A stretch of DNA of 64,000 nt. Source: Parapedobacter defluvii. GTDB lineage: Bacteria; Bacteroidota; Bacteroidia; Sphingobacteriales; Sphingobacteriaceae. This document shows, piece after piece, positions 36,996-46,154 of this stretch. Each line of letters opens with the position of its first letter. The first letter of the stretch is position 1. The translations under genes were made by a program, and so were the position numbers. Below the pieces are notes generated by a model. The model was not told the DNA's origin. It made no database searches and worked only from the letters and a program-made list of their open reading frames with translations. The stretch spans positions 62,001-126,000 of the forward strand of contig NZ_BMIK01000014.1 of assembly GCF_014642075.1 (NCBI RefSeq). The letters are read 5' to 3'.

Positions 36996-38804
36996 ATGAA
37001 GTTAATCCGTATCGTACCGTTGCTGTTTTTCCTTTTGCAGTGTTCATTGGCATGGGCACAATATATTTCACAAGCGACCCACGCAACGCTTGAAAAAATA
37101 GAGCAACTGCAAACACGGAATAAATCACAGGAAGCGTTATCTACGCTGCAAGAAGCCATCGGGGAGACTGATTCACCCGACGATCTCGCGTATTTATATG
37201 CCTATCAAAGTGGACTATATACCTCCATGGATAGCCTCTTAGCCGGAAAAAGAACGCTCGACCTCAGCCTGGAGCATGCACAGCATACTTCAAAGAAAAC
37301 CTCAAAAGCCGTTGCCTACCGGGCCAAAGCATATCTCAACAATCGGTTGAACCTTCCGGATGAAGCAGTGAAAGACGCACTGATCGGACTGCGGTATGTA
37401 GACGGAAACGACGAAGATCCCATCACAAAATACCACCTTAATTACCTGCTGTACAGCGTGTATAGTAAATGGAACGATGAGGAAAAGATGGAAAAATATA
37501 TCCGGACGTGTGGACAATACGCCCTCCGGGCCAACAGCGCCAACCTACAGGCGAATGTAAATAACGGTCTTTCCAGCATGTACCTGGCGCGCTATCGAAA
37601 AAAAAATAGAAAAGACCTGTTGGATAGCTCTTACCATTATTTAGGCGAAGCTTTTTCCCTTTATCAAAATTACCCTGAAAAAATAAGCGGGAACACCTTC
37701 GTCATTACCTGCATCAATCTCGCCAATTATTACCTGGATTTTTCTTCGGAAGATTTGGCTGTGCGCAAGAATAAAGCGTTTGATTACCTCGGCCTTGCTG
37801 AAGAAAAGCTCAATAACAAAGTCGCTTTTGCCTACATGTGGATCAACGTGTTCGGTATCAAAAGCGGCTTCGCCAAATTGGAGGGGAATCTTTCACTGGC
37901 GGAGCAGTACCTGTTGCAGGGGCTGGGCCAACTGATGCGTGGCGATGGAAATTATTTCAAACTCGAATATTTAGTTAATAAAGACCTGGCTGAGATTGCC
38001 CAAAAGAAAAATGATCTAAAATCAGCGATCACCTATCAGCAGCAAGCAGAAGAACTATTGAAGAAGTCGTTTGATGAACAACAACTGCTGAATGCCCAAA
38101 AACTGGAAATACAGTACGAAACCGAAAAGAAAGACCAGCAACTGAAATTGCTGAATGAACGCGCCGAATTCCGTAAACGTAAAAATTACCTGTATGGTGG
38201 AATTGCTGTAGCATTGCTTTTCGGACTCGTTTTCATGTTCTCATCGTATCGTTTTAAACTGCGGTATTCCATGGAGCGTGAAAAAAAACTCCAGCAGGAA
38301 AAGGAAGACGCTGAACGCACGATGGCCATTCAAATACGGCTGGAGAAAGAAGAACAAGCGCGGTTAAAAGCAGAACAGGAACTACTGGACCTGAAACGCC
38401 AGCAACTTGAAAAAGAGGCGCTGACCAACTCGTTGATTATCGAGCATAAAAACGAAACGCTAAAACAAATCCAAAACAGAATACAGGAAGGCGATGCCGG
38501 GCATATACAGAAGCTATTGAAAGAAGAAATGCTGCTGCGCGCCGATTTTGAAGATATTAAGATGCAGATACAGGACCTGCATCCTAATTTCTTCAGCCGC
38601 CTGTCTGAAAAATCCGTGCAGAAACTGACACCGCTCGACTTGCGGTACTGTGCTTACCTGCACCTGAAGATGACAACGAAGCAAATTGCACAGGTGCTTC
38701 ATGTGGCTCCTCAGAGTGTACGGATGTTTAAATATCGATTAAAGCAGAAATTCGGGTTGGATAAAGATTCGGATTTCGAAGAATTCCTACAGGAAATCTT
38801 TTGA
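36996..38804 (+). CDS. TPR-TM-coiled-coil regulator with C-terminal LuxR-like HTH
   Basis: 602 residues. A signal peptide (MKLIRIVPLLFFLLQCSLAWAQ) precedes periplasmic TPR helices (about 25-380: 'HEALSTLQEAIGE'-like pairs), one TM helix at about 395-412 ('YLYGGIAVALLFGLVFMFSSY'), a long cytoplasmic coiled coil (about 420-500, E/K/Q-rich) and an HTH at about 545-600 ('LTPLDLRYCAYLHLKMTTKQIAQVLHVAPQSVRMFKYRLKQK'). This one-component membrane regulator type is common in Bacteroidota. Signal and targets are unknown. It follows the T9SS adhesin cluster and the 80-bp repeat. Confidence 0.88.
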   Translation: MKLIRIVPLLFFLLQCSLAWAQYISQATHATLEKIEQLQTRNKSQEALSTLQEAIGETDSPDDLAYLYAYQSGLYTSMDSLLAGKRTLDLSLEHAQHTSKKTSKAVAYRAKAYLNNRLNLPDEAVKDALIGLRYVDGNDEDPITKYHLNYLLYSVYSKWNDEEKMEKYIRTCGQYALRANSANLQANVNNGLSSMYLARYRKKNRKDLLDSSYHYLGEAFSLYQNYPEKISGNTFVITCINLANYYLDFSSEDLAVRKNKAFDYLGLAEEKLNNKVAFAYMWINVFGIKSGFAKLEGNLSLAEQYLLQGLGQLMRGDGNYFKLEYLVNKDLAEIAQKKNDLKSAITYQQQAEELLKKSFDEQQLLNAQKLEIQYETEKKDQQLKLLNERAEFRKRKNYLYGGIAVALLFGLVFMFSSYRFKLRYSMEREKKLQQEKEDAERTMAIQIRLEKEEQARLKAEQELLDLKRQQLEKEALTNSLIIEHKNETLKQIQNRIQEGDAGHIQKLLKEEMLLRADFEDIKMQIQDLHPNFFSRLSEKSVQKLTPLDLRYCAYLHLKMTTKQIAQVLHVAPQSVRMFKYRLKQKFGLDKDSDFEEFLQEIF

Positions 38805-38820
38805 CACACGGTCATTCCGA

Positions 38821-39264
38821 TTATCCGGCAACCTCCATTCGGGTACTCACGGCAATCCGGTTCCATGCATTGATGGTAACGACGGTCATGATGATTTCAG
38901 CAACCTTATTTTCACCGAAAACAGTTATGGCTTTTTGATACGTCTCATCGCTCAATCCGTTCTTGCTGATATGCGTGATTTCTTCGGTCATAGCCAATGT
39001 GATCCGTTCCTCTTCGGTGAAAAATCCGGATACTTCGCGCCATGCATCCAATAAAAAGATGCGTTGATTGGTTTCTCCGTTCTTTAACGCATCTTTGGTA
39101 TGCATATCGATACAAAAGGCGCAGCCGTTGATTTGGGAAGCCCGGATTTTGATAAGCTCTTTCAGTGTCCTCGAAATTTCGGATTTTGCCAAATACTTCT
39201 CTAAGGCAAGCACAGCGTCGTATGCTTGCGGGGCAATGGCATGGATGTTAATGCGTTTTTCCAT
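38821..39264 (-). CDS. Carboxymuconolactone decarboxylase/AhpD-like protein
   Basis: 147 residues from ATG 39264 (MEKRINIHAIAPQAYDAVLAL); ATG 39267 is equally possible, while the frame's first ATG at 39294 lies upstream of the predicted transcript start. The AhpD-type C-x-x-C is present: 'IRASQINGCAFCIDMHTKDA' carries the redox Cys pair and the His. The rest ('LDAWREVSGFFTEEERITLAMTEEIT', 'ITVFGENKVAEIIMTVVTINAWNRIAVST') matches the family. Such proteins reduce peroxides or act as thiol-based antioxidants. It is preceded by a Crp/Fnr gene and a palindromic site near -42. Confidence 0.93.
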   Translation of the reverse strand: MEKRINIHAIAPQAYDAVLALEKYLAKSEISRTLKELIKIRASQINGCAFCIDMHTKDALKNGETNQRIFLLDAWREVSGFFTEEERITLAMTEEITHISKNGLSDETYQKAITVFGENKVAEIIMTVVTINAWNRIAVSTRMEVAG

Positions 39265-39291
39265 CATTTTGTTTCGTAAGCTTTGAGAACA

Positions 39292-39336
39292 CAAAATTAA
39301 GGAACAGCAACCAGCAAAAACTTAAACGGGTTTAAG
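39292..39336 (-). promoter_or_regulatory. AhpD-like gene promoter with palindromic activator site
   Basis: TAATTTTG on the minus strand (39292-39299) is the -7 box, predicting a start near 39286. The perfect palindrome CTTAAAC-GG-GTTTAAG (39321-39336) is centred about 42 bp upstream of that start, where class II Crp/Fnr activators bind. The palindrome overlaps the stop codon of the Crp/Fnr gene. Confidence 0.6.
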
Positions 39337-39907
39337 AAACGCTTTTCTTGCGGATTTCACTCAAATATTCCGGGGTAAAACCCAAATAAGAGGCAATCAG
39401 ATATTGCGGGACACGTTGCAGAAACTCCGGCTGGCTTTTCCGGAAATGATGATACAGCTCTTCCCGGGAAAAATCGTACAGAAATTTCATCCGCATTTGG
39501 GCAGCTCCATATGCTTTCTGATAAACGCATCGGAAATATTTTTCCATCAGCGGATGCCGCTGCAGCATTTCTTCCTGCTTATCACGGCTAATGGCAAGCA
39601 ATTCCGTTGGTTCCACCGCCTGGATATAAAAAGGAGATACCGACCGGGCTTCGAAAGCCAAATGGTCGGTCATCCACCAGTTTTCAATGGCAAATTCAGT
39701 AGTGCGCTCTGACCCTTTGTCAGTGATAAAAAATTTACGAAGGATTCCCTTGTTTACGAAATAATGCCACCCACAAATCTGCCCCCCGGTTAGCAGATTT
39801 TCCTTCTTTCCCGCTCGCCGGTGCTCGAAATAGGATAATATTTCAGCAAACTCATCGTCATTAATGGTAATAAATCTTGCTAAATGGGCTTTTAATACGT
39901 CTGACAT
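39332..39907 (-). CDS. Crp/Fnr family transcriptional regulator
   Basis: 191 residues from ATG 39907 (MSDVLKAHLARFITINDDEF); ATG 39919 adds four residues. A cNMP-binding-like beta-roll ('ICGWHYFVNKGILRKFFITDKGSERTTEFAIENWWMTDHLAF', about 45-90) and a C-terminal helical region ending 'VPQYLIASYLGFTPEYLSEIRKKS' (HTH recognition helix) are seen. This is the short Bacteroidota type with a reduced wing. It probably activates the adjacent AhpD-like gene. Confidence 0.9.
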   Translation of the reverse strand: MSDVLKAHLARFITINDDEFAEILSYFEHRRAGKKENLLTGGQICGWHYFVNKGILRKFFITDKGSERTTEFAIENWWMTDHLAFEARSVSPFYIQAVEPTELLAISRDKQEEMLQRHPLMEKYFRCVYQKAYGAAQMRMKFLYDFSREELYHHFRKSQPEFLQRVPQYLIASYLGFTPEYLSEIRKKSVS

Positions 39908-40102
39908 GGTACGCTGCAAATTAATGGAACAACAAACTTAGCTATTTTAACGAGTGTGACAAAACGACCTGCCATTGTCTGACTGCGGTAAAATTAAATG
40001 ACGTCGAGATGGAAGCAGACAGCTCTATACGATGATACGCAAAAAATGGCCGCATAATTGCCGAGGCCTCTCCACATTCATTGTGCCGCTAATTATTTTC
40101 GA

Positions 40103-41878
40103 ATGAAACTGCTCTTATCTTATCTCAGTAAATACAAGGGATTGATTCTGCTAGCGCTTCTGCTAGCGGCCATCAATCAGATATTTTCCCTGTTGAACCC
40201 TTATATCCTTGGTAACCTGATCATCGATCCCTACGCCAATAAAGCGGCCGGCTTCCGCGCAGAAGGTGCCGATACAGCCTTTTTCAGGGGGATAACCATA
40301 GGCCTATTGCTCATCATCGGCGTAGCTATGGTGTCTCGGATTGCCAAGGCTTTCCAGGATTATGTCGTCAATGTGGTGATTCAGAAGTTCGGTGCCAAAC
40401 TCTATACCGATGGCCTTCGGCATGCATTGCAATTGCCCTACCAGGACTTCGAAGACCAACGAAGCGGTGAAACATTGTCTGTGCTGGTAAAAGCGCGGGC
40501 GGATTGTGAGAAGTTTATCACCAATTTCGTAAACGTGTTGTTTGCCACATTGGTGGGTATTGTTTTCGTAGTGATTGTGTCATTCCGATTAAGTCCTTCA
40601 TTGCCGCTGATCTATCTGGCCGGAGCGGTCACACTGGCCTTTCTCACGAGCTACCTGAGCCGGAAAATTAAGCTTATCCAAAAAAATATCCTAAATGAAA
40701 CCAATGCCTTATCCGGTTCCACTACCGAATCACTGCGCAATATCGAACTCGTCAAGAGCCTGGGGTTAACCCAACAGGAGATCGGGCGGTTGAACAGCAC
40801 AACCTTAAAAATCCTCAAGCTGGAACTGCGTAAAGTAAAAAGCATCCGGGCGGTAAGTTTTGTTCAGGGAACATTCGTTAACTTCCTGCAGCAGTGTATT
40901 ATGTTTGCCCTGCTGTTTTTTGTATATAAAGATCAGATTACCGTGGGACAATTGATGATGATGCAATTCTATTCGTTTTTCATCTTCGGCCCGTTACAGG
41001 AACTGGGCAACATTATCCTCTCCTACCGTGAAGCAGAAGCTTCACTGAATAACCTGCAGGAACTATTCAGACGGAAACCCGAATTTCAACCTGCCAATCC
41101 GGAAAAACTAAATGCCATAACGAGCCTGCGATTTGAAAATGTGCATTTTCAGCATCAGTCGGCTGTCCGGCCTGCACTGGAAGGTATCTCTTTCGAAGTA
41201 AAGCGTGGAGAAACCATCGCCTTTGTGGGGCCCTCCGGTGCTGGTAAAACCACACTTGTGAAGCTGTTGGTTGGCTTGTATCGCCCCAGCAAGGGGCAGA
41301 TTTTCTACAATGACTTTCGCGGCGACCGCATAGACTTTGATGAATTCCGTCATCAGATCGGTTTCGTGACCCAGGATACGCAGCTGTTTTCAGGTACAAT
41401 CAGGGAAAATTTGTTGTTTGTAAATCCCGGTGCAACCGACGAACAGATCATGGATGTGCTGCAGAAAGCAGCCGGACAAAACATCCTTGCGCGGGCAGAT
41501 AACGGATTGGATACCGTGATCGGTGAAGGTGGGCTGAAGTTGTCGGGAGGTGAAAGGCAGCGGCTTTCCATCGCACGCGCCCTGCTACGGCAACCGCACC
41601 TGATAATTTTTGATGAGGCAACCTCCGCATTGGATTCGATTACCGAAGAAGAAATCTCCAATACGATCCGCCGTATCACAGCCGAACGGCAGCACATCAC
41701 GATCATGATTGCCCACCGTCTGTCGACCATCATGCATGCCGACCGTATCTTTGTGTTGGAAAAGGGAAAAATTGCAGAAACTGGAGATCACACAGCACTG
41801 CTTACTATGAAAGGACTTTACTATGCCATGTGGCGGCAACAGATCGGCGAACGCAAAGAAGTACCTATACCGGTGTAA
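40103..41878 (+). CDS. ABC transporter, fused permease/ATPase (MsbA-like exporter)
   Basis: 591 residues from ATG 40103 (MKLLLSYLSKYKGLILLALL); the upstream ATG at 40058 adds an unlikely leader. The TM domain (about 1-320) has six helices. The ATPase domain has Walker A 'GPSGAGKTT', the Q-loop 'GFVTQDTQLFSG', signature 'LSGGERQRLSIARALL', Walker B 'LIIFDEATSALD' and the H-loop 'IAHRLSTI'. It is a homodimeric type IV exporter of lipid, drug or peptide. The substrate is unknown. No accessory gene is adjacent. Confidence 0.95.
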   Translation: MKLLLSYLSKYKGLILLALLLAAINQIFSLLNPYILGNLIIDPYANKAAGFRAEGADTAFFRGITIGLLLIIGVAMVSRIAKAFQDYVVNVVIQKFGAKLYTDGLRHALQLPYQDFEDQRSGETLSVLVKARADCEKFITNFVNVLFATLVGIVFVVIVSFRLSPSLPLIYLAGAVTLAFLTSYLSRKIKLIQKNILNETNALSGSTTESLRNIELVKSLGLTQQEIGRLNSTTLKILKLELRKVKSIRAVSFVQGTFVNFLQQCIMFALLFFVYKDQITVGQLMMMQFYSFFIFGPLQELGNIILSYREAEASLNNLQELFRRKPEFQPANPEKLNAITSLRFENVHFQHQSAVRPALEGISFEVKRGETIAFVGPSGAGKTTLVKLLVGLYRPSKGQIFYNDFRGDRIDFDEFRHQIGFVTQDTQLFSGTIRENLLFVNPGATDEQIMDVLQKAAGQNILARADNGLDTVIGEGGLKLSGGERQRLSIARALLRQPHLIIFDEATSALDSITEEEISNTIRRITAERQHITIMIAHRLSTIMHADRIFVLEKGKIAETGDHTALLTMKGLYYAMWRQQIGERKEVPIPV

Positions 41879-41887
41879 AGAACACGG

Positions 41888-42082
41888 TTAATCTAAGATC
41901 TCTGCCACACGGCCGATCTGCCCGTCCTCCAAACGCACCTTGATTCCCCTGGAATGAAAGGGTGCAGACGTGAGGATGTCTTTTACGACACCCTCCGTTA
42001 GCTTCCCTGTACGTTGGTCCTTTTTGAGAATAATAGCTACCGCCAGCCCCGGATAAATATCCTTGCGATGTTGTCCATCCAT
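41888..42082 (-). CDS. YwbE family protein
   Basis: 64 residues, the family's usual size. It matches the YwbE (DUF2196) pattern: 'GLAVAIILKKDQRTGKLTEGVVKDILTS' and 'HSRGIKVRLEDGQIGRVAEI', a small all-beta fold. The function is unknown in the family. It is the last gene of the dxr-rseP operon by position. Confidence 0.9.
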   Translation of the reverse strand: MDGQHRKDIYPGLAVAIILKKDQRTGKLTEGVVKDILTSAPFHSRGIKVRLEDGQIGRVAEILD

Positions 42083-42126
42083 ATTCAGCTTTCGGTTAAT
42101 CCTTGTTCCTTCTATCCTTACTCAAC

Positions 42127-42603
42127 TCAAACCACTGCTTGCTTCACGACGGAATCATGCACAACCACTTTATTCCAAAATTTGGAATATTTGTCGATAG
42201 CAGCTAAATGGACAGGATGGGTTTCATACGCATTGATTTCGTCCATGCCATCAAAAAACACCAAAAGATTGTAAGTGAAGCTATTGTCGACTACATCCCG
42301 GGGATGTGTAGCTGCGGCACGGCCATAATGAAGCGATTTGATACCAGGAATACCTTTTAATTCTTCAAAAAAACCGGAAAAATCATTAATTTCCTGTTCA
42401 GATAGCCCATCGTTGAGCCAAAAAAGCACATAGTGTGCAATTACTTCGTTGTCTTCCATCGTTGTATTGGTTTCTTGATTTTCAGTAGTTTGATCCTTTT
42501 CTTGCTTGGAAGTCGGTGAGGCACAGGCAGCCAACAAACCGCTTCCCACTCCCGCCACAGCAACCGCGGCTCCAGCTTGTTTGATGAAACGTCTTCTTTC
42601 CAT
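42127..42603 (-). CDS. Tat-exported Dabb-domain lipoprotein
   Basis: 158 residues. The signal MERRRFIKQAGAAVAVAGVGSG carries a twin-Arg motif and is followed by a lipobox ('LLAAC', Cys near 27). The Dabb (stress-responsive alpha/beta barrel) domain occupies about 55-150: 'VIAHYVLFWLNDGLSEQEINDF', 'SLHYGRAAATHPRDVVDNSFTYNLLVFFDGMDEINAYETHPVH' in that order. Dabb proteins are dimeric; a few are enzymes, most unassigned. It starts 10 bp after the rseP stop codon. Confidence 0.9.
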   Translation of the reverse strand: MERRRFIKQAGAAVAVAGVGSGLLAACASPTSKQEKDQTTENQETNTTMEDNEVIAHYVLFWLNDGLSEQEINDFSGFFEELKGIPGIKSLHYGRAAATHPRDVVDNSFTYNLLVFFDGMDEINAYETHPVHLAAIDKYSKFWNKVVVHDSVVKQAVV

Positions 42604-42613
42604 ATTTATTAGT

Positions 42614-43942
42614 TTATTTACTTATAATCTTCATAATGTCATTACCGAAAACAAACACCATCAATGCCAAGAGAATAAAGAACCCTGCGATTTGGGCTTT
42701 TTCCAGAAATTTATCACTCAAAGGTTTACCCTGGATCATTTCCACCAACAGAAACAATACATGCCCGCCGTCAAGTGCGGGAATGGGCAGGAAATTCATC
42801 AACGCCAACGCCATTGACAGCAATCCCACCAACGTCCAGAATTTCACCCAGTTTACTTCTGAACCAAACATGGTAGCAATGCGCACCGGGCCGGAAATTG
42901 CTTTATCTGCCCGCAGCTCACCCTTGGCTATCTTTCCCAATCCCTTGGCATTGTCAATCAACGTACCCCAAGCCTTGGCCGAGCCAATGGGTAATGATTC
43001 GAAAAAGCCGTAATGCGTAGTTACATAAGGGAAATCCGTATCGGCATGGATGTTGAAGCCAAGTGTACCTTCTTCCGGTACAGTAGCCTGCACGATGGCC
43101 GTATCCCCACCACGCAGCACGCTCAGCGTTATCTCTTTGCCTGCACTTTTACCGATCATCCCTCTTACCTGATCCCAAAATGGGACCGGCGTATTATTAA
43201 TCATCAGAATGCTATCACCCGCACGTATTCCCGCCTTCTCGGCCGCACTTCCCGCGACCACGGAATCAACTGACATTGTGCGGGAGCGGAGTCCCACAAA
43301 TTCATTGCGATCGTGATCAGCTACATCGTTAAGAATGTCTCCGGGCACATCGATACTGAGGGCTTTGCCACCCCGTTCTACGGTAAGGGTTGTATTGCCC
43401 ATCAGCACTTTTGAGCTGAGCAGCTCATCAAACCGCAATACCGGCCGCCCGTCGATTTCGGTAATGCGGTCACCTGCCTGCAATCCAATTTTCTGGCCAA
43501 TAACACCTGGAGCAATCCCATTTTCCAGTTTCGTATTATCTACGTAAGTCTCTCCATATTTATACGTCAGCATCCAGAAGATAAACATTCCTAAAATAAC
43601 GTTGACGATAATCCCGCCCATCATCACGATAAGGCGCTGCCAAGCCGGCTTAGAACGGAACTCCCACGGTTGGGGCTCACCCTTGAGCTGCTCCGTATCC
43701 ATGGACTCGTCTATCATTCCGGCAATCTTTACGTATCCACCAAGCGGGAGCCACCCGATGCCGTATTCACATCCCTTGAAATTGAATTTGAATAACTTAA
43801 CTCCCCAGGCATCAAAAAATAAATAAAACTTTTCAACCTTAATCCCGAATGCACGGGCCGCCAAAAAGTGGCCGAACTCGTGCAGTACAACTAAAATGGA
43901 CAAGCCCAATAACACTTGCCCAATCATGATCAATACACCCAT
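42614..43942 (-). CDS. rseP: Site-2 metalloprotease RseP
   Basis: 442 residues, inner membrane. The zinc motif HEFGH sits at about 21-25 in the first TM helix ('LSILVVLHEFGHFLAARA'); the third metal ligand lies in 'LPIPALDGGHVLFL' near the C-terminus. Two PDZ segments ('AGDRITEIDGRPVLRFDE' and 'AGIRAGDSILMINNTPVPFWDQV') lie between. RseP cleaves anti-sigma factors and remnant signal peptides. It follows dxr by 5 bp, an order also found in many other bacteria. Confidence 0.96.
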   Translation of the reverse strand: MGVLIMIGQVLLGLSILVVLHEFGHFLAARAFGIKVEKFYLFFDAWGVKLFKFNFKGCEYGIGWLPLGGYVKIAGMIDESMDTEQLKGEPQPWEFRSKPAWQRLIVMMGGIIVNVILGMFIFWMLTYKYGETYVDNTKLENGIAPGVIGQKIGLQAGDRITEIDGRPVLRFDELLSSKVLMGNTTLTVERGGKALSIDVPGDILNDVADHDRNEFVGLRSRTMSVDSVVAGSAAEKAGIRAGDSILMINNTPVPFWDQVRGMIGKSAGKEITLSVLRGGDTAIVQATVPEEGTLGFNIHADTDFPYVTTHYGFFESLPIGSAKAWGTLIDNAKGLGKIAKGELRADKAISGPVRIATMFGSEVNWVKFWTLVGLLSMALALMNFLPIPALDGGHVLFLLVEMIQGKPLSDKFLEKAQIAGFFILLALMVFVFGNDIMKIISK

Positions 43943-43947
43943 TTAAT

Positions 43948-45183
43948 TTATTTTGCTATTTGATATACTTTTTTGCTTTTTGTAATCAGTGTCCTTGCAA
44001 TTTCGCGACTGCTCCGATCGGTTTCGGTATAATCGTCTAACGATGGTGCCGCATGGTATTGCACAGTCTGCATCGTTTCTTCGATAATATCACTCATCTG
44101 CAGGAATCCAACTTCACTTTTCAAAAATGCTGCCACGACTTCCTCATTGGCAGCGTTTAAGATACAGGGCATGTTACCTTTCGCATCCAATGCATCGTAA
44201 GCCAACGCCAGATTCCGGAATGTTTCCCGATCGGGCTGTTCAAACGTCAATGTGGGAAAATCCATGAAATTGAAGCGTTTTAAGCTGTTTTGTACCCGAA
44301 GCGGATGCGTGAGTGCATATTGGATGGGTAGCTTCATATCGGGTAATCCGAGTTGTGCTTTGATGCTGCCATCTTTAAACTGTACCAGGGAGTGTATAAT
44401 GGATTGCGGATGAACCACCACGTCAATTTGTCGCGTTTCTAACCCGAACAGCCATTTTGCCTCAATGACCTCCAGGCCCTTGTTCATCAACGTGGCAGAA
44501 TCAACTGTGATTTTGGCGCCCATCACCCAGTTGGGATGACGCAGCGCCTGTTCCGGCCTTACGGAAGCTAAATGCTCCCTATTTTTTCCACGGAAGGGAC
44601 CGCCCGACGCCGTGAGGTAAATCTTTTCAATTGGATTCTCGGTTTCCCCCATCAAACATTGGAAAATGGCCGAATGTTCCGAATCAACGGGCAACAAGTT
44701 AATGTTGTGTTTCCGTACCAAATCCATCACCAGCTCACCAGCCACCACGAGGGTCTCCTTGTTGGCCAAAGCCACATCTTTTCCAGCCATGATGGCCGCC
44801 ACCGTTGGTCGTAATCCCACGGATCCAACCAACGCATTAATCACCAGATCGACCGAGGAAAATCCAACGACATCATCGAGCGCCTCTCTTCCTGTCAACA
44901 CGGTGGTAGATACACCCGAAAGCGCATCCTTTACCTGGCGATACCTGCCCTCGTCTGCGATAACTACCATTTTCGGGCGGAACTCCAACGCCTGCTGAAT
45001 CAATAATTCAGCATTCGTTGCAGCGGTAATCACTTGAATATCGAACCTTTCGGGGTATGCACGAACCACCTCCAACGCCTGCGTGCCTATGCTCCCTGTG
45101 GACCCCAGCAGGGCTATTTCTTTCTTTTTTATCAAAATGTGTTTCCGTCTTTCTGTCTTCCGTTTTCCGGACTTCCGACTCAA
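43948..45183 (-). CDS. dxr: 1-deoxy-D-xylulose 5-phosphate reductoisomerase
   Basis: 411 residues. The NADPH site 'IALLGSTGSIGTQALEVV', the active-site regions 'LLPVDSEHSAIFQCL', 'TASGGPFRG' and 'HPNWVMGAKITVDSATLMNKGLEVIEA', and the metal-binding acids in them are all present. It commits carbon to isoprenoid precursors through the MEP pathway. The N-terminal extension (MSRKSGKRKTERRKH) is unusual and may be an artefact; a TTG near 45132 would give the customary start close to KKKEIALLGSTG. It overlaps the upstream gene by 4 bp. Confidence 0.97.
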   Translation of the reverse strand: MSRKSGKRKTERRKHILIKKKEIALLGSTGSIGTQALEVVRAYPERFDIQVITAATNAELLIQQALEFRPKMVVIADEGRYRQVKDALSGVSTTVLTGREALDDVVGFSSVDLVINALVGSVGLRPTVAAIMAGKDVALANKETLVVAGELVMDLVRKHNINLLPVDSEHSAIFQCLMGETENPIEKIYLTASGGPFRGKNREHLASVRPEQALRHPNWVMGAKITVDSATLMNKGLEVIEAKWLFGLETRQIDVVVHPQSIIHSLVQFKDGSIKAQLGLPDMKLPIQYALTHPLRVQNSLKRFNFMDFPTLTFEQPDRETFRNLALAYDALDAKGNMPCILNAANEEVVAAFLKSEVGFLQMSDIIEETMQTVQYHAAPSLDDYTETDRSSREIARTLITKSKKVYQIAK

Positions 45184-45977
45184 ATAATATTTTTCATCAA
45201 CTCGGGATCGTCACCGCCCCGGTAATCCGCCATCATACTGCGATAAGCTACGGCAACCACTACACTGGATAACGGCCCGACCAAAAATGAATTAACCAAA
45301 CTTAACGCTGTTGACACCATCGGATAGCCCGCGTAGTTGAAATATAAATATAAAAGGTGCAAAATGGCAAAAAATGCTAAGATGAGCAATAGTTTGGTCA
45401 CATTTCCCTTTGTGAGTGCAAAACTAAGCCGTATGGCCCGGAAGGGTTCCGCATGCCGATCAATGATAAAAAATGGGTAAAAAGCCACACGGAGTAAAAA
45501 AGCAAAGATAACGACAGCCGAAACGACCCGCGCAATGCTGACCATCAGCGAAACCTCTATGTTTGCGTAGACCAATGGAAATGCAATGACAGAGATCACA
45601 AGGTAAAACACCAACGCGAGCAACGCGATACTGAACATTGCTGTAAAAAAATACAACAGTTCCTTGGTGCTTGGAATGGTTTCGGTAAACTGTATTTTTT
45701 CCCGACGGTCAATCAGGGTAAAAATATATTTGAAGAGCGTAAGTTGCGTACCGAAATATAAGATGGCAAAAAGAAAGGCCATGAACACACTCAGGAAGGT
45801 GTTGACCTCACTGAAATAAAAAGCCAAAATACCCGACGTATTGGATGTGACAAAAAGCAAGAAGCACAGGCCGGCGATCGAAAAATAACGTTGCCTCAGC
45901 AGATCCCATGACCTACTAATCACTTCATTTACCGCAAATGTACTGTCCTTTAAAAATTGAATCATCGGATTGGCCAA
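45180..45977 (-). CDS. Multi-TM membrane protein upstream of dxr
   Basis: 265 residues with about six TM helices; a first amphipathic segment (MANPMIQFLKDSTFAVNEVISRSWDLL) precedes them. The pattern resembles the multi-pass membrane domain of glycerophosphodiester phosphodiesterase-like proteins, but no catalytic domain is present. The function is unknown. The last codons overlap dxr (45180-45183), so translation is probably coupled. The -7 box TAATTTTG at 46008-46015 is the likely operon promoter. Confidence 0.7.
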   Translation of the reverse strand: MANPMIQFLKDSTFAVNEVISRSWDLLRQRYFSIAGLCFLLFVTSNTSGILAFYFSEVNTFLSVFMAFLFAILYFGTQLTLFKYIFTLIDRREKIQFTETIPSTKELLYFFTAMFSIALLALVFYLVISVIAFPLVYANIEVSLMVSIARVVSAVVIFAFLLRVAFYPFFIIDRHAEPFRAIRLSFALTKGNVTKLLLILAFFAILHLLYLYFNYAGYPMVSTALSLVNSFLVGPLSSVVVAVAYRSMMADYRGGDDPELMKNII

Positions 45978-46007
45978 TTATCAGCACAAAGGTGGGATAA
46001 AGTTTGA

Positions 46008-46015
46008 CAAAATTA
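46008..46015 (-). promoter_or_regulatory. Promoter -7 box for the dxr-rseP operon
   Basis: TAATTTTG on the minus strand matches TAnnTTTG, giving a UTR of about 24 nt before ATG 45977. Confidence 0.45.
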
Positions 46016-46049
46016 AAATATCATCACAAAAAAGCAATAAACAACCTCA

Positions 46050-46124
46050 ATAACGCAGCCATGTTGCGTTATATTTTTTTACTGATTTCAAATACATTAT
46101 ATTTGTTGCAACTCAGATGCATCT
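46050..46124 (+). promoter_or_regulatory. Promoter and dyads upstream of the thioredoxin-reductase-like gene
   Basis: TATATTTG (46098-46105) is a -7 box. ATAACGCA (46050-46057) and TGCGTTAT (46065-46072) form a perfect inverted repeat with a 7-bp spacer, about 40 bp above the start. A second palindrome, AGATGCATCT (46115-46124), lies just downstream of the expected transcript start. Activator plus repressor sites would fit a redox- or stress-controlled promoter. Confidence 0.5.
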
Positions 46125-46154
46125 TAACAATAAAGTATTATCAAAATCAACAAT

